64,000 nt of DNA. Origin: Ruegeria halocynthiae. GTDB lineage: Bacteria; Pseudomonadota; Alphaproteobacteria; Rhodobacterales; Rhodobacteraceae. Position numbers and translations under genes: made by a program. Numbering within the stretch: the stretch's first letter is position 1; the number at the start of each line of letters is the position of its first letter. The stretch lies in NCBI RefSeq assembly GCF_000743705.1, contig NZ_JQEZ01000004.1:1-64000 (forward strand), read 5' to 3'. The notes under the pieces are model-generated. The model saw only the letters and a program-made list of their open reading frames with translations. It had not been told where the DNA came from and did no database searches. This document shows, in pieces, positions 1 through 7,556 of this stretch.

Positions 1-103
1 TCGTGCGGGGGATGCCCAGCATGTCCAGGGTCTGCTTGGTGGGCAGATGGGACCCCTCAACGGTGCGGATGATCTCCAGTTTCTCAGAGGCAGGGTATCT
101 CAT
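1..103 (-). CDS. IS3-family transposase OrfB (partial, N-terminus only)
   Basis: The reading frame starts at an ATG whose last bases form the TGA stop of the upstream orfA (ATGA overlap) and runs off the left edge of the window. The 34 visible residues begin MRYPASEKLEIIR and continue with a short helix-turn-helix-like stretch, as in the OrfB start of many IS3-family elements. The DDE catalytic core would lie outside the window. OrfB is normally made with OrfA by ribosomal frameshifting; here the overlap would also allow translational coupling. The family call rests on resemblance and on position directly after OrfA. Confidence 0.75.
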   Translation of the reverse strand, partial: MRYPASEKLEIIRTVEGSHLPTKQTLDMLGIPRT

Positions 104-474
104 TCCTCGAACTCCCCAGCCCCTGTCATGCTTTTTTTGAGCAGGCGGTTTTCAAGGGTCAGATCGGCGACGCATTCCTTCAGTGCCGTCGCCTCGGATC
201 GAAGCTCCTTCACTTCAGGCGACGTCGCTTGCCGGGCTGTATCGCCAGACAGACGGCGTTTCCCGGCTTCGAGGAACTCCTTTGACCAGCTGTAATACAG
301 GCTCTCAGAAATGCCCTCGCGCCGACACAGTGCCGAGATGCTTTCCTCACCACGAAGACCCGCCAAAACAATGCGGATCTTCTCCTCCGCCGAATAGGTT
401 TGCCGCGTCTTGCGGCGGATGGTTTTGACCAACTTGGTAGCCGAAGCTTTGCTGGTTCCGGATTTCTTGTTCAT
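100..474 (-). CDS. IS3-family transposase OrfA
   Basis: A 124-residue protein with an N-terminal helix-turn-helix of the transposase_8 type (motif YSAEEKIRIVLAGLRGEESISALCRR is spread over residues 25-50) followed by a leucine-zipper-like helix ending LENRLLKKSM, as expected for OrfA of an IS3-group element. I chose the second methionine (474) because an AAGGAG ribosome-binding site lies 5 nt upstream; a longer frame opens at 522 without one. OrfA binds the terminal repeats and, fused to OrfB, forms the transposase. The element has inserted into an integrase gene, whose beginning is found at 553-669. Confidence 0.85.
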   Translation of the reverse strand: MNKKSGTSKASATKLVKTIRRKTRQTYSAEEKIRIVLAGLRGEESISALCRREGISESLYYSWSKEFLEAGKRRLSGDTARQATSPEVKELRSEATALKECVADLTLENRLLKKSMTGAGEFEE

Positions 475-552
475 CTTCACTCCTTGACGGTTACGATGAA
501 CCAGAAATCCTCCGTTGTTCAAATCCTCAAATCTGTCCCACAGGTGCTGACG

Positions 553-669
553 TCAAACACCGGAGGGATAGACCCGCAACCCAAAGCCGCGCATGTCCCG
601 GTCCCAGACAAGGTATTCCTTGGCGTCGATGGCAAGCCCCTCAACAGCACGCTTGGTCAGTTTGAACAT
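553..669 (-). pseudogene. Tyrosine integrase, N-terminal fragment truncated by the IS3 element
   Basis: Reading left from ATG 669 gives a 38-residue stub, MFKLTKRAVEGLAIDAKEY followed by LVWDRDMRGFGLRVYPSGV, then a stop. This is the start of the Arm DNA-binding (DUF4102-type) domain of phage/island integrases; the conserved 'WDRDMRGFGLRV' core is plain. An AAGGAG site sits 10 nt upstream of the ATG, so this was a real start. The catalytic domain is missing: the gene is cut by the IS3 insertion and the remainder, if it survives, would be beyond the IS to the left. Its position beside a tRNA 3' fragment fits an element that used tRNA-Lys as its attachment site. Confidence 0.8.
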
Positions 670-685
670 ATCCAGAACACTCCTT

Positions 686-719
686 GCTTCCGGCCTGCTT
701 CCGGAAGCTATACGGAAGC
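686..719. promoter_or_regulatory. Cluster of GCTTCCGG repeats before the integrase start
   Basis: GCTTCCGG occurs at 686-693 and 697-704, and its reverse complement at 701-708 and (CGGAAGC) at 713-719. All lie just upstream of the integrase ATG, between it and the attachment-site remnant. Such clusters can be arm-type integrase sites or an operator for an excision factor. The role is inferred from position only. Confidence 0.35.
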
Positions 720-850
720 AAATGGCGGCGAATTCTGGAGTAATTCATGAAGTCACGGCGCAACGCGGGTCAACTTAAATTACTGTTTTTGCTTCGTTTT
801 TGTCAGTGTGGCGAAATCTGGAGAAATACAGCGAAATGGCTCTGGCCGTT

Positions 851-895
851 CTTTTAATCAGTGGGTCGCAGGTTCGAATCCTGCACGGCTCACCA
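851..895 (+). other. tRNA-Lys(UUU) 3'-half fragment: attachment-site remnant
   Basis: The sequence from the anticodon loop (CTTTTAAT) through the variable region, the T-arm (GGTTCGAATCC) and the 3' CCA matches the last 45 nt of a lysine tRNA. The D-arm and 5' acceptor strand are absent, so it is not a functional gene. Integrases that cross over in the anticodon loop leave exactly such a copy at the end of the element distal to the intact tRNA. Given the + orientation, the element would lie to the left, with the integrase stub at its right end. Confidence 0.85.
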
Positions 896-1129
896 CTTTT
901 TCAAAGGGTGTGACGACTCGTGGTGTTTGATCATTTGGGTCATGCTTTTGGTCATTCTGATCACTAAGTTTGGTCAGTGCACTCAGTGCTTGCTTCCACA
1001 AGATATCCATTGAAAGCAAAGTTTCCGCAGAGGGTGGGAAGCTGATGGGGTGGATGGCTCCTGCTCCAACCGGCGTCTCGATGCGCCATAGTGCTGGTGT
1101 CAAAATCTGCTTATGAGAGGAGCCGCCCC

Positions 1130-2149
1130 ATGCAAGTTACCACAATTGGCGTTGATCTGGCCAAGAACGTTTTCCAAGTTCACGGGATCACAACCCACGA
1201 AGAAGTGGTGTTCAACAAGCCGCTGCGTCGGGTGCAGTTTCTGCCGTTCTTTGCGAAGTTGGAGCCCTGCCTGATCGGCATGGAATCCTGCAGTAGCGCG
1301 CATCATTGGGCCCGTGAACTCACCGCATTGGGTCACGAGGTTCGGCTAATTCCGCCGATGTATGTGAAGCCCTATGTCAAACGCGGGAAATCAGATGCCA
1401 TTGATGCGGAGGCAATCTGCGAAGCGGTGACACGTCCAACCATGCGCTTTGTGGCGATCAAAACGGTTGAGCAACAAGCGCTGCTGTCGCTGCATCGGGC
1501 GCGCGACCTTTTGGTTCGTCAAAGAACGCAGTTGATCAACGGCTTGCGAGGACTGGTTGCCGGGTTCGGTATCTACATCCCAAGAGGACTGGCCCGGGTG
1601 ATAGGGTTTGCAGAAGACATCACCCTTGGTGAAGTGTTCGACCTGCCTGACATCGCCAACGAGGTGATCCGCAACCTGTCAGAACAGCTCATGGCTTTGC
1701 ACCGGAGGGTTCGCTGGTATGAGGAACGCCTGAAGCAGGTCGCCAAGGAAGATGCGCGTGTTCGTTTGTTGCGCACGAGACCCGGTGTCGGCGCGGTAAC
1801 GGCTTCCGCGATCATCGCCAGCATTGGCGACGGGCATCAGTTCCGAAACGGCAGGGAATTTGCTGCCTGGCTGGGTCTTACCCCCGCAAACAAATCCAGC
1901 GGCGGCAAGGAGAAGCTGGGACAGATCACAAAGATGGGCGACCAGTATTTGCGATCACTGCTTGTCGTCGGCATGACATCACTGGTCCGACAAACACGAT
2001 CCCACCCCGAGCGTGCCAGCAAATGGTTGACGTCATTGCTTGAACGCAAGCCAGCTCGCGTTGCCACCGTGGCCCTGGCGAACAAGACGGCCCGGATCGT
2101 CTGGGCCGTCCTCACTCGCAACGAACATTACAACCCGCGCACAGCATAG
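1130..2149 (+). CDS. IS110-family DEDD transposase
   Basis: A 339-residue recombinase. The N-terminal DEDD RuvC-like domain shows D9 (GVDLAK), E52 (GMES) and D89/D92 (KSDAIDAEA). The C-terminal transposase_20 domain carries the helix-hairpin-like 'TRPGVGAVTASAIIASIGD' region and the 'NKSSGGKEKLGQITKMGDQYLR' segment that holds the family's conserved serine. The start at 1130 is chosen because GAGAGGAG lies 7 nt upstream; an upstream in-frame ATG at 1091 has no such site. The protein acts with a structured RNA from the element's own non-coding end to select target and donor sites (known for the family). Confidence 0.92.
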   Translation: MQVTTIGVDLAKNVFQVHGITTHEEVVFNKPLRRVQFLPFFAKLEPCLIGMESCSSAHHWARELTALGHEVRLIPPMYVKPYVKRGKSDAIDAEAICEAVTRPTMRFVAIKTVEQQALLSLHRARDLLVRQRTQLINGLRGLVAGFGIYIPRGLARVIGFAEDITLGEVFDLPDIANEVIRNLSEQLMALHRRVRWYEERLKQVAKEDARVRLLRTRPGVGAVTASAIIASIGDGHQFRNGREFAAWLGLTPANKSSGGKEKLGQITKMGDQYLRSLLVVGMTSLVRQTRSHPERASKWLTSLLERKPARVATVALANKTARIVWAVLTRNEHYNPRTA

Positions 2150-2374
2150 GAAAAGAAGGAACAAAGAGTTAGCAAGACCTGCGATGTGATGGTGCATAAG
2201 TCAGCCGCCAAAACCAGGACACCCCGCCGAATGTCCCGGGTGTTATTGCCCGCTAAGCTGTAAGGGACCTGGTTTGCGGAACCCATCAGGGCCAGCGGTC
2301 AAAACCGCGCAAACAGGCCGGACACATGACTGCTTCTGACAAATGCACAAATCAGATCAAAAAGGACTTGCTAT
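2150..2374 (+). ncRNA. Candidate bridge/seek RNA region of the IS1111-type element
   Basis: The 225 bp between the transposase stop and the right inverted repeat contain no gene but do contain nested pairing: GTTTGCG (2272-2278) pairs with CGCAAAC (2308-2314), and inside it GCGGT (2295-2299) pairs with ACCGC (2304-2308), sharing one base. IS1111 elements are known to encode their targeting RNA in this right-end region. Exact transcript ends are unknown. Confidence 0.5.
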
Positions 2375-2562
2375 GCAGGAGCCATCCACACAGAATCTTC
2401 GCTGCATTTATTCTAGGGCGCTCCCGACGTTCCTAAAGCGGACATCCCGACAAACCATGTTCCTATCCTGTTAAGCGGATTACACTATGCCAAGCCCAAC
2501 TGGAACTAACGAGGCCAATGGTCTATCGCATACGAAAGAGGCTTAAATAGCGAGAATACAGA

Positions 2563-4287
2563 ATGATCGAGAAGATCACTGACAATAGCGATGAAAACAC
2601 CTTTCACCAACTTACCAGTCAGAGCGCCACTTTGGTCATGCCGCTGTTTCAGCGCCGGTATGTCTGGTCAAAAAGAGAACTTGAAAGGATGTTCGATGAG
2701 ATTCGTTCGGTAGTCGAACAAGAAACAGCGAGCAGGTTTCTTGGCGCGGTGATTGCGGTTCGAAGAGTGACCAATCCGTCCCAACCTGATCCTTATGAAA
2801 TTGTCGACGGCCAACAGCGCCTTACGACGCTTTATCTAATCCTACTTGCAGCCGCTCAACTAGCGGCCAAAGAAGGCAAGATCGACTATGCAAAAGGTCT
2901 GATAGGAACAAACCTGTACGTGGATTGGGCACAAGAGGTGCCCTATAACACCAAACTAGCACCCTCTATCGAAGATCGCCCTCAATTCAGAGCCATCTTT
3001 CAAGAGGTAATTAAAACCGGTGATCTTGAAACAGCATTGTCGCACCGGATCAAGTTACCTCTCGGGGGTCAAGATGCATCCGGTCCTCTGACACGGCAGT
3101 TCAAGAACATTAAATCGTTGTTATCAAAAGGCCTTCGGGATGATGGCTTTGAATATGTCGAAAAGCTGGTTGATGCAGCTCGAAATGGACTAACTTTCGT
3201 TTTCATTCTGTTGAAGGACCCTGGTTCTGCCACGACGGTATTCGAAGGCCTGAATGACCCAGGCAAGCCCATCTCTGTCGGCGATCTCGTGAAGAACGAA
3301 GTCTTTGCAAGAAAGGGATACGATGCGGAAGATGCACAGCATCTCCATGATACCAAATGGACGCCCTTCTTCGAAAAGTTTGGGGACAAGTTTAACGACT
3401 ACTTCTTCCCCTATGCCGTGGTTCTAAAGTCCAACACCAGCAAAACGGACATGTTCAGAAATTTGCGTGAGGCTTGGGTCGGCCTCGAGTCTGGGCAAGT
3501 TATAGAGCACCTAGATGTATACTCAGGTCCATTCTTGGCCCTGACTGGCAATAAGACAGAACTGGCCAAATATCCTATCAAGCTCAGACGGGCGATGGAG
3601 AACCTTCACCGGGCAAATAACCCTTCTTCGGCACTGCCTTTTCAGATGCGATTGCTGAATCACTTTGGTGAGAACTCAATTTCATTGGATGAAACGGTTG
3701 CAATTCTTGAATTACTTGAAGCTTTCTTCGTTAGAAGGGCACTTTGCGGTGTGGAACCGACGGGACTACTTGGGATGTTCCGAACGATGTGGTCGAACAT
3801 GGATGGCCACCCAACTGTGGAAAAGGTTGCAAATGTCATCTTGAACCGACAGACGGTAGAATGGCCGAGCGATACAAGACTTGAAGAGCAAATCTGCCAG
3901 CGCCCAATGTACTCTTCGTCAATCGCCAGATTTGCGATTTTCGAATACGACCGCTCGTTTGGTGCCGATCAAGGAAATTTCGATGACTTCACAATCGAAC
4001 ATGTACTTCCACAAGCACTGACTCCCGATTGGGAAAACAAGTTCCCAAAAGGCGTGCATGGAAAGGTCAAAGACATTTGGGCCAACCTGATCCCACTGAC
4101 AGCAGATATGAATGGAAGCATTCTGCAAGATGTTTACGAAAACAAACGATCCATCTTTCAACAAGATTCTATGTTCGCTAGCTCCAGAGATTTTGCAAAA
4201 AGATACGACGATTGGACCCCAGAGGCGCTAGAAACTAGAAGCCGTCGGCTTTTTCAGTGGGCTTCAACGCGGTGGCCCAAGCCCTGA
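2563..4287 (+). CDS. DUF262/DUF1524 (GmrSD-like) predicted type IV restriction protein
   Basis: 574 residues. The N-terminal DUF262 part has the ParB/sulfiredoxin-fold signatures 'PLFQRRYVWS' (residues 27-36) and 'DGQQRLTT' (about 83-90). The C-terminal DUF1524 part has an HNH-like 'IEHVLPQ' (His480) followed by 'NLIPLT..MNGSILQDVYENKRSIF'. GmrSD proteins of this architecture use the DUF262 part for nucleotide hydrolysis and the HNH part to cut modified phage DNA; that function is known for characterised members and inferred here. The gene converges on the AIPR end of the neighbouring operon, with 196 bp between. It is moderately AT-richer than the core genes, which fits horizontal transfer. 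No strong ribosome-binding site was seen before the ATG. Confidence 0.85.
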   Translation: MIEKITDNSDENTFHQLTSQSATLVMPLFQRRYVWSKRELERMFDEIRSVVEQETASRFLGAVIAVRRVTNPSQPDPYEIVDGQQRLTTLYLILLAAAQLAAKEGKIDYAKGLIGTNLYVDWAQEVPYNTKLAPSIEDRPQFRAIFQEVIKTGDLETALSHRIKLPLGGQDASGPLTRQFKNIKSLLSKGLRDDGFEYVEKLVDAARNGLTFVFILLKDPGSATTVFEGLNDPGKPISVGDLVKNEVFARKGYDAEDAQHLHDTKWTPFFEKFGDKFNDYFFPYAVVLKSNTSKTDMFRNLREAWVGLESGQVIEHLDVYSGPFLALTGNKTELAKYPIKLRRAMENLHRANNPSSALPFQMRLLNHFGENSISLDETVAILELLEAFFVRRALCGVEPTGLLGMFRTMWSNMDGHPTVEKVANVILNRQTVEWPSDTRLEEQICQRPMYSSSIARFAIFEYDRSFGADQGNFDDFTIEHVLPQALTPDWENKFPKGVHGKVKDIWANLIPLTADMNGSILQDVYENKRSIFQQDSMFASSRDFAKRYDDWTPEALETRSRRLFQWASTRWPKP

Positions 4288-4483
4288 GACAGTCCGGATC
4301 AGGGGGCTGGGTCAGGAGTGATCCTGCTCATCTGCTGTCGATCGTTGGCTTCATTGGTAAAGTTAGCCTCGGGGTCCGCAACGAGTTTTTTGAAGTCCAA
4401 ATCCGTTGTGCACACCGAATGACAGAGATTTTAATAATGTGCACAGGTTATCGATAGCCCATTGGCCTCGACAAGGGCAGAGC

Positions 4484-6559
4484 CTAGGTTCTCTCCTTAG
4501 GTGCAAAACCTGAAGCGGCAGCTCGTTTCAGAACAGCAATTGCGCGGATGGCTTGAGCCTCGGAAAGAGGCTTATGACGAATGTGAGTCGCAGCGTCGAG
4601 GATTCCCGCTTCGGCCAGGGTGAGACGCATCGAGGTTTTCTGGGCCCATACCTTGAGATCTTCCCAACCCACGGCGCCAACTTCCACCACTTTGGTCTGT
4701 GCTTGGATTCCGTCAATCATGAGTTGATCGCGTTTCCCTGCCGCGGAGCGGCTGCGGGTTTCATCGACATCGACGACCAGATCGGTAAGGTCGCTACGCA
4801 AATCGACTTTCTGTGCAAGCGCGGCATCCACACATCCTTTTTTCTTAGCCCACTCGGTAGGATTGCTTCCCCCTGTCGGAGGGGCGAGAAGGTGCATGTG
4901 CATCACCTCTGCATATTGGTCCAGTACATCGATGAGGACATCGGGGATGTTCTGCATCGACCACAGCTTCTGAAGATCAAGCGAAAGTTTTTCCTGATCG
5001 AGATCGTATACGAGCTTCGCGATCGCGTAGCATACCGTGTTGGCCCGGAGACCTCCCGTGTACCACGTCGATGCAGCATCAGACACGATCCGCTCGGTCC
5101 TTCGGAAGACAAGCAGCTTCGTTACCGCGTTCCTGAACCACTCCTCTGAAAACGCGGCCTCCTTATTGTCCCACTCCTTTCCGATCTGATGGGCGAAGTG
5201 AGCAAAATTCTTCTGCGCTCCGAGACTCACGATCTCCGGACGCCTCCTCCAGGTCATTTCGGCCTTGGCCAGGTCTGTTTTCGTGAAAAGTTGCGACCGG
5301 GGATGTTCGAGGTCGAACTTTCGTCTCTGTGCCAGAGTCAGTCTAGACCGTATATCGGCGAACTGCCCGCGGGCACGCTCATAGAACCATCGGCTTTGGG
5401 TGAATTGACCTTCTCTTGCCGGCGCGAAAATCCGGCGAGAAATCTCTTCCATTCGCACATGGAACGGATGGTTAGAGAAGAAATCTGCTGCTGCGATCCG
5501 ATTCTGGCTGTTGGCGAATTTCGAAATGTCCGGCACGATCTTCTCCGCCCTCTCGGCGTCTACGATCGAGAGCTTCATCTGGACGAATGTGTTCGACAGG
5601 TCCTTGCCAGCTCTCGACGCGGCGTGAATGGATGCGCTGGTCTGTCCGCCATTAACGATCTGGAGGTTCGTGATCCTGGTCATCGTCGGGACACCATCTC
5701 TATCCTCGATTTCGACGGCCTCGGCTGTCGCCGTTATTCCGTTGTTGTACGCAAAGAACATCTCGGGGACTTCTTCGATCGTATTGCGAATTCCCTTGTT
5801 TACGTTTCCACGTGCCTGAAGGAAGACGCGCACATTCTGCTCAAGCAGACGGGCCTGCCAACGCTCGTAGATCGATGCTAGGACTGCCCCGGGCATCGCT
5901 GCAAGATAGGCAGCGTATGGGGAGTTAGGCATGTGCGCAGGCAACACCGCTAAGGCACCACCGTGCTCTTCGAGGTCGACGACGATTTCTTCTCTCGCGA
6001 GCGAAGAACCCTCTATCCTCGCCAATCTGTTGATGTCCCAGACGCTGTAACTGACTGCCCGGTCATGGAAGTCCGTCATTTCGCGCCCATCGACGCGGCT
6101 GCTCAGTTTTCGATCGGTCACAAGCAAAAGCCGGACCTTCTGGATCGACTTCCACCTCGCGGAGATCATCTCTGATAGTTCGAAACCAGGAGAGGTTTCT
6201 TCGAGCCTGTTTCGCCATCCTTCGTCGAGAGCTGCCTTCAGGAACCGGAGAGGACGCTTGAAGAGGTTGTTCAGCTCGGTGCCTGTCAATGTCGGAGCAT
6301 CGATATCGTCGGCGTGATCGACGACAAATAGTGTAAGTTCTCCGCCTCGTTTTGGATCGCCACCCCAACCATCCACGCGGATTCCCGATTGTGCTGTTCC
6401 CCGGTGGTGGAAGTATTCGAGAAGATCGACCTCTCCGGAGCCAGTGATGGTATCGCTCACCCTCGCAAAAAATGCCTCTTCCATCGAAATCCCGTTGGCC
6501 TCTGAAAGAAGACGGACATCTTCCTGCAGTGTAAGTGCGAATTCACTAATCTTTGACAT
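4484..6559 (-). CDS. AIPR family protein (abortive-infection phage resistance)
   Basis: 691 residues from ATG 6559, chosen because it overlaps the end of the upstream nuclease gene by 14 nt and starts MSKISEFALTLQEDV; a frame opening at 6643 would overlap far more. The AIPR domain is clear in the middle: 'FFAYNNGITATA', 'LQIVNGGQTSASIH' and 'NSQNRIAAADFFSNHPFH'. AIPR proteins occur in phage-resistance and restriction loci and their biochemistry is poorly known. Here it is the last gene of a five-gene operon with a methyltransferase, a GHKL ATPase, a Z1 helicase and a nuclease, which suggests an effector or accessory role in that system. Confidence 0.88.
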   Translation of the reverse strand: MSKISEFALTLQEDVRLLSEANGISMEEAFFARVSDTITGSGEVDLLEYFHHRGTAQSGIRVDGWGGDPKRGGELTLFVVDHADDIDAPTLTGTELNNLFKRPLRFLKAALDEGWRNRLEETSPGFELSEMISARWKSIQKVRLLLVTDRKLSSRVDGREMTDFHDRAVSYSVWDINRLARIEGSSLAREEIVVDLEEHGGALAVLPAHMPNSPYAAYLAAMPGAVLASIYERWQARLLEQNVRVFLQARGNVNKGIRNTIEEVPEMFFAYNNGITATAEAVEIEDRDGVPTMTRITNLQIVNGGQTSASIHAASRAGKDLSNTFVQMKLSIVDAERAEKIVPDISKFANSQNRIAAADFFSNHPFHVRMEEISRRIFAPAREGQFTQSRWFYERARGQFADIRSRLTLAQRRKFDLEHPRSQLFTKTDLAKAEMTWRRRPEIVSLGAQKNFAHFAHQIGKEWDNKEAAFSEEWFRNAVTKLLVFRRTERIVSDAASTWYTGGLRANTVCYAIAKLVYDLDQEKLSLDLQKLWSMQNIPDVLIDVLDQYAEVMHMHLLAPPTGGSNPTEWAKKKGCVDAALAQKVDLRSDLTDLVVDVDETRSRSAAGKRDQLMIDGIQAQTKVVEVGAVGWEDLKVWAQKTSMRLTLAEAGILDAATHIRHKPLSEAQAIRAIAVLKRAAASGFAPKERT

Positions 6560-7556
6560 TGTCGTCACTGCCACGATGCAGCATTTCCGTGAGGGTTTGT
6601 TGTTCGATGCGGAATTTCTCAAGTTTCTCCAAGGGCAGGTCATATCCGATCTCGACGGGCCCGTCGGGAAAGGAAGTTGGCACGATTCTAGGAAACGTTC
6701 CCTGAATTTCGTAGGGCGCCGTCGAACGGTGGCGGATCACTAGATCATACTCGTGTGATGTGTCGTATCCGGCATTATCCAATCCCTGATCAAGCATCGA
6801 CATCGATTGTGGCGCCAGTTTCGCCAGCTCGCTTCGAACCGTGCCGACAATATCATGCAGGGTGAGCGCGTGCGGATCGTGATCGTCACAAGTCGCAAAG
6901 GTAAGTACCAAGAGGACCAAGGCGTGGCCGGGAACATCTTCGAGTTGGTGCTCGGATGAAATCCGAATCCGCGCACGGCTGGCCGCTCCCCGCGACTTGC
7001 ACTCCACACAGACACCGGACAGCTCGAAGTCCTTTGGTGCTTGCTCGGCGCCCTTCCAGCTCGCGACCGCCGTTCCAATGCCAACCGCCGGAGCCAGAAG
7101 GTGTATGAGAGTCCAGAGCTCGCCGATGAGACCCATCTGAGCCTCTCGACTTAGCCTGGGTTTCCGCTTTCCCTTCAGCAGATCATGCCACTTCCAAGTT
7201 CGTTCGATGAAGGCGGAGACAGCGGTGCTTTCGTCAGAGGCCCCGGACACGACGTCCACGATGTCCTCGCTGAGCCTAGAGAAGATGTCGGCGTTCTCAT
7301 CGCTTTCGAGGGTGACGGATATCAGAAGCCTTCCGTCATCGCGTTGCTCGCGATTCTCCACGATGAGACCGGCCATTTCCGGCAACCGGGCCTTGCTCGC
7401 CGAGGACTTTTCGTGAACTAGGAGCAGTGTACGGCGTCCCAGATGATCCAGACCGCGAAAGAGCTCGTGAGGTCGGCAGTCCAGTGCGAGCCTTCCGCTG
7501 AATGCTTGATCGGACGGCGGCGGGGCGATGCCATGCCATGGGTCTTCATTCTTCAC
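6546..7556 (-). CDS. PD-(D/E)XK nuclease-motif protein (DUF4420 type)
   Basis: 336 residues from a GTG at 7556, chosen because GGAGG lies 9 nt upstream and the overlap with the Z1 gene is then 11 nt; a TTG at 7574 is the alternative. The restriction-fold active site is visible: E146 in 'GLIGELWTL', D176 in 'PKDFEL', and E185-x-K187 in 'VECKS'. Proteins of this family sit beside Z1 and MORC genes in restriction-modification islands and are the likely DNA-cutting subunit. Both ends overlap their neighbours, indicating translational coupling. Confidence 0.85.
   Translation of the reverse strand: MKNEDPWHGIAPPPSDQAFSGRLALDCRPHELFRGLDHLGRRTLLLVHEKSSASKARLPEMAGLIVENREQRDDGRLLISVTLESDENADIFSRLSEDIVDVVSGASDESTAVSAFIERTWKWHDLLKGKRKPRLSREAQMGLIGELWTLIHLLAPAVGIGTAVASWKGAEQAPKDFELSGVCVECKSRGAASRARIRISSEHQLEDVPGHALVLLVLTFATCDDHDPHALTLHDIVGTVRSELAKLAPQSMSMLDQGLDNAGYDTSHEYDLVIRHRSTAPYEIQGTFPRIVPTSFPDGPVEIGYDLPLEKLEKFRIEQQTLTEMLHRGSDDNVKD

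Larger units (their letters stand above)
1..555 (-). mobile_element. IS3-family insertion sequence, partial, with its end near 555
   Basis: It contains orfA and the start of orfB, both reading left. The right-hand end is placed near 553-557 because the integrase reading frame entering from the right is interrupted exactly there: recognisable integrase residues stop after ...RVYPSGV. The exact terminal inverted repeat cannot be confirmed because the other end is outside the window. Confidence 0.65.
1051..2388 (+). mobile_element. IS110-family (IS1111-type) insertion sequence
   Basis: A DEDD transposase is bracketed by perfect 14-bp inverted repeats, TGGATGGCTCCTGC at 1051-1064 and its complement at 2375-2388. 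Subterminal repeats of this size are typical of the IS1111 subgroup and absent from classical IS110. The non-coding part is short on the left and about 225 bp on the right of the transposase, again as in IS1111. True ends should lie a few bases outside the repeats and cannot be fixed here because IS110-type elements make no clear target duplication. Confidence 0.85.

Noticed and set aside
851..895. A complete tRNA-Lys gene
   Set aside because: The 5' acceptor strand and D-arm are absent upstream, so only the 3' half exists.
858..1103. Minus-strand frame ending ...VVSRAGFEPATH
   Set aside because: The end is the antisense translation of the tRNA-Lys T-arm, a familiar false protein tail; the rest crosses the IS boundary.
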